A DNA stretch of 64,000 nt from Cinnamomum chago. Its lineage: Eukaryota; Streptophyta; Magnoliopsida; Laurales; Lauraceae. The translations under genes and the position numbers were made by a program. Within the stretch, counting starts at the first letter, position 1. Each line of letters begins with the position of its first letter. This document shows, piece after piece, positions 55,411-64,000 of this stretch. Below the pieces are notes generated by a model, which had not been told where the DNA came from, ran no database searches, and was given only the letters and a program-made list of their open reading frames with translations. Location of the stretch: positions 79,569,422 to 79,633,421 of the forward strand of contig CP142456.1 in assembly GCA_038049695.1 (NCBI GenBank), read 5' to 3'.

Positions 55411-55574
55411 TGTAATGCCCCACACTTCACTCATGCATGATATTGTCCGCTTTGGTCCACGGGCTTTGGCCTCAAATCATCAAAAGGCCTCATGCAAGGG
55501 TAAGATTGTAAACTCTACATATAACCTCATTCACTTTCCTCTCTGTAGTTGATGTGGGACTCTGAGACATCACA
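55411..55574. mobile_element. 164-bp solo LTR, target duplication AGTTA
   Basis: TGTAATGCCCCACACTTC...GAGACATCACA is TG...CA bounded, with AGTTA at 55406-55410 and 55575-55579. The body has the GATATTGTCCGCTTTGG-like and GATGTGGGACTC words common to small plant TRIM LTRs. It is related to 391-524. Confidence 0.82.
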
Positions 55575-55579
55575 AGTTA

Positions 55580-56100
55580 AATGATTTGTATACTTCAACC
55601 TGTTTGGAACAATTGAGACCCATTAACTCAGTCACATTATATATAATTTATTTCATCATGAATTTATATGTATTTAATTCATATATATTTTAATGCAAAC
55701 AAGCCCTTAACATCCCTATTTATATATAATGCAGGATATGAGCATGGGCATTCATATCACTCATTGGTTTTACTTACATTAAAAACTAGACTTGATCGAA
55801 TCCTCCACTGCTTCAGTAGTGGGCCACTCTCTACGGCTTTCAAAATAGGATAAGTGGTTTGGGATTGAGCCACGGAATGGTTTGGGGTACAGATTTTTAA
55901 ATAGAGTTTCTAGGGTCTACTGGTCCAATTGTTACAAGAAGAGAATTGTTACAAGAAGATTTTGGGACTAGGTTTAGTGAGTGCTCTCGGCCCATGATCA
56001 ATCAGATGAAAATAGAGAATAAAGAGTGTTAGCCAGGAATGTTGTTCAAGTTCAAGGCATAATCCGACCCATGATCACCCTTGATTGTCCTTGATATCCC
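55580..56100. other. Intergenic DNA, no gene recognised
   Basis: AT-rich. A TATTTTAATGCAAACAAGCCC stretch near 55690 resembles an end of the MITE family at 29761. Confidence 0.4.
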
Positions 56101-56116
56101 TGAATATATAGTAGTT

Positions 56117-58676
56117 TTTTTTTTTGCTTAAGGGTAAGTGTATTGAAGAGAAAGAGAAAGAATATACAAGGATCAAATAGGATCCCCAAAAACAGAGCTA
56201 AACAAGAGAAAAGCCAAACAGAAGGACAAAAGGAACCTTACAATTTCAAAAAAAGACTTAAAGCCTTGAGCTGGGGACTACTCAGGGGCTTGGAGAAGTT
56301 CTTAAGGGAGAGGGATATAGCTTCCTGCAACTGCACTGTAATTTGGTTGATGGTGAGCTTGAGGTCTTTGTGAATGGAACTATTCCTAGCCATCCAAAGA
56401 GAGTAAATCACTGCCAAGAAAACTGCCGCCATTAGCTTCCTTCCTGAGAAGTCTGTGTCTTTGGAGAGGGAGAGCCATATTGCCGCTGCTGAGTTGAACT
56501 GAGGAGGGGGCAAGTTAACAGCTTTGAAGAGCCAAAGCCAGAGCTGACTAGCTAGGGGGCAGGAGAAGAAGATATGGGGAGCTGTCTCCTCTGCTTGGAG
56601 GCATCCACTGCATCTGGAAGCAATGGCAAGACCCCAGCCTTTGAACAGTGAATCTGTTGGAGTTTTTCTGTGCATCAGACGCCAGCCAAAGCTCTGCATA
56701 TTTGGGGGGGAGAAGGAGTTCCAGATGAGCTTCGGCCAAGGGAGAGGTGAGCCTCTGCTTCTGATAAGATCCCAAGCAGAGCTCATGGTGAGCTGACCAG
56801 TAGGAGAGTCTATCCATCTTAGGGAGTCTTTTACTTCTAGACTGGGAGAGAGCCTGGAGAGTTGACTAGTGAGCTGAGAGTGAACTGCAGGCTGAGTACC
56901 TACTGGGACTGACCAGGAGCCCAACCGAAAGATGGAGGAGAGGGGTTGATCCTGGGGAAAATCCATCAAAGGAAACCGAGCTGAGAGAGGCATATCTCCA
57001 TTCCAAGAGTCCAACCAGAGGTTAATCTCTGTGCCATTACCTACTACCCAAGAAGATCCACTGTGAAGAAGGGGAGCCAGGCCTCTCATCTTTCTCCAAA
57101 TGCAAGAGCCATAGGACGAATTTTGAGGGTGCCATATGGGCCTGAATTTAAAGTATCTGTCCTTGAACCAGACTGTCCAGAGAGAGGAAGCTGTGGAGGC
57201 TTGCCAGCAAAGCTTTAGGAAAGAAGCTTTATTAACTTCTGCTATTTTTCTTATACCTAGGCCTCCTTCATTCTTTGGAAGAGTAACAGAGCCCCAGCTT
57301 ACATAATTTGGTTTTGCTTGAAGAGCATTACCTGACCACAAGAAGGACCTCATCTGTCTCTCAACTGCTTTACATATTGAAACAGGGATTGGTAAGGAAG
57401 CAGCTAAGTGAATTGGCATGCTGGAGATCACATGTTTAACCAGGATGAGACGACCTGCAAATGAAAGAGCTTTTGCCTTCCAAGCACTGAGCTTTGAACT
57501 GACTGAATCTAGAAGCTTGGAGAAGTGGCGCCTTTTTGGAGTTCCAAAACAGAGAGGAATTCCCAAGTAGGTGAACTGGGACAGAGACTCTTTGATGCCG
57601 AGAATGGAGCTTATTCTGTTTTTTCTCCTAGTGCCACATTTTCCTAGAAGAAGCTGGCTCTTATGGAGGTTGAAGAACTGCCCTGCTGCAGCCTGGTAAA
57701 TTTCCAGAAGATCTTGCAAAACTAATACGCTGGTAGTAGCTCCTTTCATGAAGATGAGAATATCGTCTGCATAAAATAGGTGACAAGGGGTTGAGGGGAT
57801 TGAGGAGACCTGTCTAAAGATCCCTTGGTTTTGGAGACTTTGGAGCTGGAGGCTAAGAATTTCCTCTGCTAATATGAAGAGATAGGGAGACAGAGGGTCT
57901 CCTTGCCTTAGCCCACAGGATGAACTGAAGAAACCTTGAGGAGACCGGTTGACGAGCACTGAGCACTTAGAGGTACAGACGCATTCCTTTATAAGATCTA
58001 TCCAATCAGCAGAGAAGTTGAAAAAATGGAGAGCTTTGAAGAGGAAGGACCAGTTAAGCTTATCAAAAGCTTTTGTAATATCTAACTTGAGACAGAAGCT
58101 ACCTTTGGATTGATGAGAGTTCAACTTCTGGAAAAGTTCGAAAGCCAATCCTGAGTGATGTTGGATACTCCTTCCCTTGATGAACGCAGCTTGATGGTTG
58201 GAGATCAGCTTTGGAAGAATTTTTGCAAGTCTGCTGGCTAAGATTTTGGAGATTATTTTGTAAGAGAAATTCAGAAGGCTGATTGGCCTGAAATCAGCAA
58301 AGGTAGAGGGGGACTTGGTTTTGGGGATGAGGGCCAGGAAGAAGGAGTTGGAGGCTCTAAGAATTCTCTTGGAGGTAAAAAAATGCTGCACTGCCTTAGT
58401 TACTGAGTGACCAATAATGCTCCAAGCTGAGGTGTAGAAGACTCCGTTGAAGCCATCCGGACCTGGGCTACTCTGCTGCTTGAGGCTGAAGACTGCTTCT
58501 TTGACTTCTGCTGAGGAAGGGATGGAGGATAAATCCGAATTCTCTGAAGCTGAGACTTTGGGGCTGTCCACTAGAAACAGAGAGGGGCTGTGGAGGCAGT
58601 CCTGAGGCTGGTAAAGGTTTGAGAAGTGATCTACTGTCAGAGTTTGAATTGAAGCTGGGTCTTCAAAGGTCCTGCT
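56117..58676 (-). mobile_element. 5'-truncated LINE (L1-type), 16-bp target duplication
   Basis: TGAATATATAGTAGTT stands at 56101-56116 and again at 58677-58692. The element is on the minus strand: a T-run at 56117-56125 is its poly(A) tail. A single frame is open from the truncation point (58676) to a stop at 56238. The apurinic endonuclease and ORF1 are missing, the usual result of incomplete reverse transcription at the target. The perfect target duplication and unbroken frame point to a recent insertion. Confidence 0.95.
56238..58676 (-). CDS. LINE reverse transcriptase ORF2, 3' part, uninterrupted
   Basis: More than 800 codons without a stop, no initiator at the truncated 5' end. RT domain: SSPGPDGFNGVFY, LIPKTKSP, FRPISLLN-SYKIISKILA, LDITKAFDKLNW (first catalytic Asp), GLRQGDPLSPYLF and FYADDILIF (catalytic DD). 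After it come LGIPLCFG, SAWKAKALSFAGRLILVKHV and SYGSCIWRKM, all typical of plant L1-type ORF2. The C-terminal zf-RVT region has FGWRLMHRKTPTDSLF, CSGC and HIFFSCPLASQLW. Function: copies LINE RNA at nicked target DNA. Without endonuclease and promoter this copy is very unlikely to move itself. An annotation pipeline might mislabel it as a host gene. Confidence 0.95.
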   Translation of the reverse strand, partial: SRTFEDPASIQTLTVDHFSNLYQPQDCLHSPSLFLVDSPKVSASENSDLSSIPSSAEVKEAVFSLKQQSSPGPDGFNGVFYTSAWSIIGHSVTKAVQHFFTSKRILRASNSFFLALIPKTKSPSTFADFRPISLLNFSYKIISKILASRLAKILPKLISNHQAAFIKGRSIQHHSGLAFELFQKLNSHQSKGSFCLKLDITKAFDKLNWSFLFKALHFFNFSADWIDLIKECVCTSKCSVLVNRSPQGFFSSSCGLRQGDPLSPYLFILAEEILSLQLQSLQNQGIFRQVSSIPSTPCHLFYADDILIFMKGATTSVLVLQDLLEIYQAAAGQFFNLHKSQLLLGKCGTRRKNRISSILGIKESLSQFTYLGIPLCFGTPKRRHFSKLLDSVSSKLSAWKAKALSFAGRLILVKHVISSMPIHLAASLPIPVSICKAVERQMRSFLWSGNALQAKPNYVSWGSVTLPKNEGGLGIRKIAEVNKASFLKLCWQASTASSLWTVWFKDRYFKFRPIWHPQNSSYGSCIWRKMRGLAPLLHSGSSWVVGNGTEINLWLDSWNGDMPLSARFPLMDFPQDQPLSSIFRLGSWSVPVGTQPAVHSQLTSQLSRLSPSLEVKDSLRWIDSPTGQLTMSSAWDLIRSRGSPLPWPKLIWNSFSPPNMQSFGWRLMHRKTPTDSLFKGWGLAIASRCSGCLQAEETAPHIFFSCPLASQLWLWLFKAVNLPPPQFNSAAAIWLSLSKDTDFSGRKLMAAVFLAVIYSLWMARNSSIHKDLKLTINQITVQLQEAISLSLKNFSKPLSSPQLKALSLFLKL

Positions 58677-58692
58677 TGAATATATAGTAGTT

Positions 58693-60000
58693 CAATTGGC
58701 ATGTTTGAAAGGGTTCCGAGAATGGTGTGAACTCTCCTTGATAATCAATAATTTCCTTCTTATGTGATTATATTCTTACCCTTTTCAGTAATAATTATGT
58801 GGATTTTTGTGAAAATCCAAGGAGAGGTGTGATCAATTTATAGGCGAGAGAACAGGTCTAGAGGGGTTAAAGCTGCAAAATAGCTACAGAGAACTTTGAA
58901 ATGGGTGGAAGTGATAGGCTCAACACATGTTCTCCATCCAATTGGTCAGCTTAAAGTAAGTAGGTTGCTTGGATGTCTAATAGGAAGTGATACGCTTTCA
59001 TTATTGAAAATGATTCCTTTAATGCGGTTGCTTGGGTGTCTAAATAGGAAGACCTTCCCATGAAAATTTCAATTTCATTTTAATGAAATTACGGAACTTT
59101 CTTCTTCTTTTAATGTTGAGTTCTATCATGAGGTTAGATAAACTAATTCAATGGCTGATTTTTAACTAAGAAGGGGGTTGATAGGTTCTCTCTTTGGGTC
59201 GGTATGGTTTTGTAAGCGTTAGGGATGGGTCTAATTCTCTTGTTCTGTTGCTTTCCTTTGTATTTTGTTCTTCTCCATTCTCTTTTTCAGCTTTATTTTT
59301 TATTTTATTTTTCTCCTTTTAATGACTATTTTTGTAACTAATGAAAAAAAAAAAGTAAGTAGGTCCATTGGGTAGATGACATTCGTTCATCATCCCACAT
59401 GAGAGAGAGAGAGAGAGCTAGTTGATCTGATTAAAAGAGAGAACCATGAGTGATGAGATGACTTCATGAGAGAGAATTGTGACAGGTGACATGGATTCAT
59501 CATTTGGCTAAAGTTGGGTGGTCAAGATGAGTCAGATTATAAAAAAAAAAAAAGGAAAAGATAGTGAGAAGTATGGTCCACCACATAGCATCCATCCATG
59601 ATATCATGTCCGGATTTAAGGAGAGGCAAGGCCATGGACCACTTACCAAGCCATTATCAACAATGGGTGGGAATCTGTCATTCATTCCCAAGAAGCTGTC
59701 TCCAACATTTCTCCATGAAATGCGGATGGGGTGGTACTATACTGGACAGACTATGGCCATTCACCAATGTTAGGAATTAAGAATCTAGATAGCAAGTAGA
59801 TCATTTGAGTAGGGAATGATTCCTGGGCCAAAAAGTCTACATGGACAGACTTTGAAGCCCGAATTTCGAACTAAACCTAGCTAGATGCCGAGCTGGACTC
59901 TAGCTGGGATTTTATTTTAATAATGGACCATATCATTTGGAAGCCCGCCCCAAATTTTTAAAGCCCGCCAAGATCACGAGTAAGAAGAAAAAGGGGAAGG
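58693..60000. other. Intergenic DNA, no gene recognised
   Basis: AT-rich with short GA and A runs (59402-59416, 59540-59551). No feature I can support. Confidence 0.4.
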
Positions 60001-60034
60001 GAATGCCCTAAACAGCTCTCACGTGTCCTGTCTC

Positions 60035-60076
<42 letters not shown>

Positions 60077-60258
60077 ACAAGAAATCTCTCAATCACAAGA
60101 AATCTCACTCCCTAGGATCAGCCCAATCGCAGCAGCACATCCACGTCTCCTCTCTTCGTTCCCATCTCTCTCTAGGTCTCTATCGCAAGAAATTTCACTC
60201 AGAGGATCCGCCCAGGCGTAGCAGCACCGCTCTCTCTGCCTCTTACCTGGGCAGCGCC
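60035..60258 (+). repeat. (CT)n tract and degenerate tandem units
   Basis: After a (CT)n run, the words CAAGAAAT(C/T)TC, GGATC(A/C)GCCCA and GCAGCAGC recur at roughly 75-110-bp intervals, and again after the hAT element at 61147-61225. This was one tandem array before the hAT insertion. It may be part of a pyrimidine-rich leader of a gene, but no gene could be identified. Confidence 0.6.
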
Positions 60259-61115
60259 TAGAGATGTCAAACGGGCCGTGCCGGGCCGGCACGGCCCGCC
60301 CCAACTCCGGCCCACCCGTGCCACGGGCTGGGCTGGCACGGCCCGCCCCAGCTAGCGGGCCGGGCCGGCACGGCCCGCCAGGGAAAACCCCTGGCACGGC
60401 CCGCCATGGGGCGGGCTGGACCGGGCCGGCCCAGGCGGGCCTACTGGGCTGGGCTGTTTTTTTTTTTTTTTTTTTTTTTTCTTTCTTTCTTTCTTTTTTT
60501 TCTTTCTTTCATTCATTCATTCTTTCTTTCTTTTCTTTCTTTCATTCATTCTTTCTTTCTTTCTTTGTTTTTTTTTTCTTTTTTTCTTTCATTCTTTCTT
60601 TCTTTCTTTTTTTTTTCTTTCTTTCATTCTTTCTTTCTTTGTTTTTTTTTCTTTTTTTCATTCTTTCTTTCTTTGTTTTTTTTCTTTCTTTCTTTGTTTT
60701 TTTCTCTTTCTTTCTTTCATTCTTTCTTTGTTTTTTTTTCTTTCTTTCTTTCTTTTTTCTTGCTTTCATTCTTTCATTCTTTGTTTTTTTTTCTTTCTTT
60801 CTTTCTTTCTTTATTTTTTTTCTTTCTTTCTTCCTTTCTTTCTTTTTATTTTTTTATGTTTTCTGTTGGGCTGGCTGGCGGGCTTCGGGCCAGGCGTGCC
60901 CAGCGGGCTGGAGCTCCCAGCCCAGTGGGCTGGCGTGCCTGGCGGGCCAACGGGCCCAGGGACCTTGGCCCAGCACGGCCCGTGTCTCGGGCCGTGCCTT
61001 GTGGGCCGGGCCGTTGACCGGGCCGTGCCGTGCCACGGCCCGTTGACTAGCGTGCTGGGCCGGGCCGAACCGGGCCGGGCCGAACCGGGCCGGCCCGGCC
61101 CATTTGACATCTCTA
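60259..61115. mobile_element. Non-autonomous hAT element (857 bp) with GC-rich arms and a TTTC core, target duplication GCAGCGCC
   Basis: Ends TAGAGATGTCAAACGGGCC and, inverted, TAGAGATGTCAAATGGGCC are near-perfect terminal inverted repeats. GCAGCGCC flanks both ends (60251-60258 and 61116-61123). Each arm of about 200-250 bp consists almost only of words such as GGGCCGTGCCGGG and CCGGCACGGCCCG. The centre (about 60457-60855) is a plus-strand pyrimidine tract of TTTC repeats. No transposase. Open frames across it (Phe/Ser-rich) are repeat artefacts. Confidence 0.93.
60457..60855. repeat. 400-bp TTTC/T polypyrimidine tract
   Basis: Interrupted TTTC tetramers with T-runs and occasional ATTC or GTTT, entirely inside the hAT element. 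Confidence 0.95.
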
Positions 61116-61123
61116 GCAGCGCC

Positions 61124-61148
61124 TCCCCCCATCATTGCAGACCTGGGT

Positions 61149-61180
<32 letters not shown>

Positions 61181-62340
61181 AAGAAATCCCAGCAGATGAT
61201 CCACCCAGGAGCAGCAGCGCCCATTTTTCTCGTCTTCCCTAGCAGTGACCATTTTTTGGTCTTCCCTCTAATAAGGAAATCGAAAGAGGGGAAAACCCCC
61301 AAATCGCTAGGAGATTGCAAACCCTCCTCTCTCGCTCCCTTCATACCTCCGTCACCAGAATCCTCTCCTCTCCCACTCGTCTCGCCCCCCTCTGACCAGA
61401 TTCCACCCTCAAGTTGCTAGATCCATGTGCTGCAACGCCGCGACGCCCAGCAACTTCCCCCTCTCCTCTATGACCAGATTTTTCCCTCTCCTCTCTGGAA
61501 CCCTCTCTCCCAAAGCTCGTCTCTGAAACCCTCTCTATATTCTCTAGAACTCCCTCTCCTAAACTTGAGAACCCTATTCTCTCTCTCGCGAATCCCAGAC
61601 TTGCGACCTGTCTTCACCTGTTTTCATCATCGCTTAGACCGACGTTGTCGAGGAACGTCTGCAGCAAGCTACCTTGCAGTGATAGAATTGAAAGGAAAAA
61701 GAAAGACTTCTCTCTCTTGGCCATGGCAAGAGCAGATCTTAGTCTCTCTCAGCCACGATAGTTGCCGATCTCTGCCCTGCCACTACCCGGCAACGACTAC
61801 GACTTATCTTTCTTTGTTAATATTTTATCTCAATGTAATTCATGTATGCAATTTGGGGGCTGTGTTTCTGTTCGTTTCGGAGATCAAGCCATGGATTTTG
61901 ATGGGTTTGCTCCGTTTTGTGTGATTCTGCATTTTATTTTGCAATTTGGGCTTTTTATTTTTTTATTTTTTTTGGGTTTTCTGGTTATTCTTTTATATTT
62001 GTATGTCTTAGTCCGCTTTATTTCTTCAAAAATGGGTTCTTTGCGGTTGGAAGTTACTGATTTTTACAGGTGTTGATCCAGATGCCAGGGAGGAGAAGAA
62101 GGGTGTGATACTGGAACCCATGATTTGGGGTATTAAAGTTGAATGTATGTGAGACTCTGAGTGCTCATGGGGTTGCCCCTCATGAGGATTGTTTGAGCTT
62201 GGTTATTGTAAGAAATAGTTATTAAGTATTGGAGACAATTACGGTACTCATCAGTTTGACCCAATCAAATTTGGAGATTGCCTTCCTTGCTTGTAGCCAA
62301 GATTTGATTCTTGTTAACTTTATTTTTGGGATTTGATAGT
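61124..62340. other. Pyrimidine-rich, gene-like but unidentified sequence
   Basis: CT-rich and GC-richer than its surroundings to about 61650, like a 5' UTR or first exon. The plus-strand frame at 61427-61924 has no family resemblance and biased composition. From 61800 it is T-rich and intron-like. It may be the 5' part of a disrupted host gene, but I cannot name it. Confidence 0.3.
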
Positions 62341-62519
62341 TGTAAATATACAGTCAATATTCATTGTATAGATATGTTAGCTACAATCTTGGGATTTAAT
62401 TAACTGTTAATATTCATTGTATCAGTCATCTATAAATACCAATTGATTCAGGCTTCTCTGTAATGAAGAGAGAAAGCTATTCAGCAAATCTTCGTTCTTC
62501 TCCATATTCCAATTTTACA
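62341..62519 (+). repeat. Probable 5' LTR of a third Copia element
   Basis: The right end is firm: ATTTTACA at 62519 directly before the primer site. The left end at TGTAAA (62341) is the inverse of the right end TTTACA and gives a 179-bp LTR, but other TG starts are possible. A TATA candidate (CTATAAATACC) lies at about 62429. Confidence 0.55.
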
Positions 62520-62531
62520 TGGTATCAGAGC
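62520..62531 (+). promoter_or_regulatory. Primer-binding site of the third Copia element
   Basis: TGGTATCAGAGC, complementary to the 3' end of initiator tRNA-Met, directly follows the LTR. Confidence 0.9.
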
Positions 62532-62556
62532 AGTAAAAGATCCATCTCTCAAAACA

Positions 62557-63669
62557 ATGGTAGATAAAGAAAGCTCCAGCACCGACGACCAAAGATCAAA
62601 TAATGATCCCTTCTTTGTTCATCATTCTGATAATCCCACTGCAGTTCTGGTCTCTCCACTTCTCACAGGAGACAACTTCAGCACATGGCTTCGCGCCATG
62701 ACAATGGCGCTTCGCGCAAAGAATAAATTTTGCTTCGTTGATGGTACTTCCGAACCACCAAATAACGTCAAAGAGCTACAACAATGGCAGCGATGCAACG
62801 ATTTGGTAAGTTCATGGATTCTCAACTCTACAGAGGGTGAGATTCGTGCAAGCATTCTATATGCTGAGACTGCTAGAGAAATTTGGCTTGATCTTAGCGA
62901 TCGTTTCACTCAAACAAATGCACCAAAAATCTACCAACTCAAACAATCAATTGCATCTTTGAAACAAGAAGATACCTCTGCTTCAACTTATTTTACAAAG
63001 ATGAAGGCACTATGGAATGAATTAAACTCACTTACAGTGGTGAAATCCTGTACTTGTGGACATGGAAAGACAAGCGCCATTCAACAGCAACAGGATCGTG
63101 CAATGGAATTTCTCCAAGGGCTCCATGATCGATTTTCAGCCCTCCGCAGTCAGATCTTACTTATGGATCCCTTTCCAAATGCTACTAAAATCTATGCTCT
63201 AGTTCGTCAAGAAGAAAAACAGCAAGAACTACATTCCCTATCTCCTTCTGTCAATGCACCAGAAGCCGCAGCACTCTCAGTCAATCCAGCAAATGCCAGT
63301 ATTAACAATGTTGACAGTTCTTCAAACCGTGCAAATGTAAGTGCTAATAATGGGCGCCCCTTTCACTCATCCAACCGTTCGAATAATGGCCAACGAAATA
63401 CTGGAAGGGACAATCGCCGTAATGGAAGACCAACTCTGCATTGTGACTACTGTGGTTATAACAACCACACCAAAGATGTATGCTATAGGCTTCATGGTTT
63501 TCCCAATGATCGGTCGCGGAATATCCCCAGGAACCAGAATTTTTCAAGCTCATCTTCTTCAAAGCCTCAACAATCTGATGACCAGGCACTGGTACCTTCA
63601 CCATCCATTACTCAGGAGCAATACAATAAAATCCTTGCTATGCTTTCTTCAGGTAGCATCAATGGGTAA
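62557..63669 (+). CDS. Copia gag (370 aa), stop codon before protease
   Basis: ATG at 62557, 26 nt after the primer site. The N-terminal part has LLTGDNFSTWLRAMTMALRA and FVDGT, then WILNST...A..IWLDLSDRF, IYQLKQSIASLKQ, YFTKMKALWNEL and FLQGLHDRFSALRSQIL, the usual plant Copia gag of the UBN2/retrotran-gag type. Near residues 298-310 is a zinc knuckle, CDYCGYNNHTKDVCYRLHGFP. Gag packages element RNA into particles. The frame closes with TAA at 63667 and then runs on open in the same frame into protease, so the stop separates gag from pol. Confidence 0.93.
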   Translation: MVDKESSSTDDQRSNNDPFFVHHSDNPTAVLVSPLLTGDNFSTWLRAMTMALRAKNKFCFVDGTSEPPNNVKELQQWQRCNDLVSSWILNSTEGEIRASILYAETAREIWLDLSDRFTQTNAPKIYQLKQSIASLKQEDTSASTYFTKMKALWNELNSLTVVKSCTCGHGKTSAIQQQQDRAMEFLQGLHDRFSALRSQILLMDPFPNATKIYALVRQEEKQQELHSLSPSVNAPEAAALSVNPANASINNVDSSSNRANVSANNGRPFHSSNRSNNGQRNTGRDNRRNGRPTLHCDYCGYNNHTKDVCYRLHGFPNDRSRNIPRNQNFSSSSSSKPQQSDDQALVPSPSITQEQYNKILAMLSSGSING

Positions 63670-64000
63670 GCCAATCTAGCAGGTATAGTACTCACCACAT
63701 TAGACTCTGCTTGGATTATTGACACCGGAGCCTCCAATCACATGTGTTCTTCTTTATCCTATTTCTCCTCATATTCATCATGCTCCACTCATGTTCAGTT
63801 ACCAGATGGTTCCCATGCACAAGTCACCCATATTGGCACTGTAAAATTTTCTCCAACCTTTCAAATCGATCATGTATTTCATATACCTTCATTTCGATTC
63901 AATCTCTTATCTATCAGTCAACTCACAAAATCTCACCAATATTCATTGACATTTTTTCATGATCGATGTGTGTTTCAGGACCTGTCCGAGAAGAAGACGA
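63670..64000 (+). pseudogene. Copia protease, in frame after the gag stop, cut by the window edge
   Basis: Same frame as gag with no further stop to 64000: TTLDSAWIIDTGASNHMCSS contains the DTGA active-site motif, followed by VQLPDGSHAQVTHIGTV and VFHIPSFRFNLLSISQLTK, the conserved protease and pre-integrase sequence. Whether TAA 63667 is a mutation or a readthrough stop cannot be told from one copy. Confidence 0.85.

Larger units (their letters stand above)
62341..64000 (+). mobile_element. Third Copia element, 5' part, continuing past the right edge
   Basis: LTR, then the primer site TGGTATCAGAGC (62520-62531), then gag, then the start of protease in the same frame. The remaining pol and the 3' LTR lie outside the window. 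Its gag is of a different type from that of the element at 42.7 kb. Confidence 0.9.

Noticed and set aside
60264-61046. Long plus-strand frame rich in Phe and Ser, and two overlapping ones
   Set aside because: They translate TTTC repeats and GC palindromes inside the hAT element; all frames across a simple repeat stay open.
61427-61924. 165-codon plus-strand frame in CT-rich DNA
   Set aside because: Composition-driven (Ser, Leu, Pro) and matches nothing known; kept only as unidentified gene-like sequence.

Overview
The window is nuclear DNA of a flowering plant. The signs are spliceosomal introns with GT/AG borders, an MIKC-type MADS-box gene, four genes of the plant-specific DUF3339 family, and a dense load of plant transposons (Copia, Ty3/gypsy, TRIM, LINE, hAT, Helitron-like, MITEs). 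The species cannot be told from the sequence. Gene density is low: one decayed cyclophilin gene, four tiny membrane-protein genes and one large transcription-factor gene account for nearly all recognisable host genes.

Left part (1-10.8 kb): a minus-strand ER-type cyclophilin pseudogene (64-1601, running off the left edge) with six recognisable exons but stops, frameshifts, a damaged splice donor and a deletion. Two short hAT-type elements with perfect 8-bp target duplications follow (2754-3182, 4448-4732), then two DUF3339 genes (5163-5372 minus, 8587-8796 plus).

10.86-21.85 kb: one large minus-strand Ty3/gypsy-type retrotransposon with LTRs of about 3.6 kb and only about 1.95 kb of internal DNA (a degenerate RT fragment), bounded by the target duplication ATTAC. 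Its left LTR carries a separate 1.88-kb LTR-type insertion with target duplication AGAAA. The right LTR preserves the empty site.

21.85-30.8 kb: anonymous intergenic DNA, two more DUF3339 genes (24685-24897 minus, 28166-28375 plus), a TRIM-like remnant and a small foldback MITE.

30.8-38.5 kb: a 5'-truncated minus-strand Copia element between two 185-bp direct repeats, a tandem array of about 200-290-bp units ending in a Helitron-like 3' terminus, and a foldback MITE with TAA flanks.

39.4-54.4 kb: an eight-exon MADS-box gene on the plus strand. Exon lengths are 182, 79, 62, 100, 42, 42, 70 and 68 nt, giving a predicted 214-residue protein. Intron 4 is expanded to about 9.2 kb by a full-length Copia element (42720-49618, target duplication TAAAG). 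Intron 5 holds a 1.1-kb hAT element, and intron 7 holds two head-to-tail Helitron-like copies.

55-64 kb: a 164-bp solo LTR, a 5'-truncated LINE with an uninterrupted RT frame and a 16-bp target duplication, an 857-bp hAT element of extreme base composition, and the 5' end of a third Copia element (plus strand) that runs off the right edge.

The most unusual observation is in the Copia element of MADS intron 4. It has no tRNA-type primer-binding site. Two bases inside its 5' LTR it carries a 12-nt sequence exactly complementary to a stretch of its own LTR, which suggests self-primed reverse transcription.
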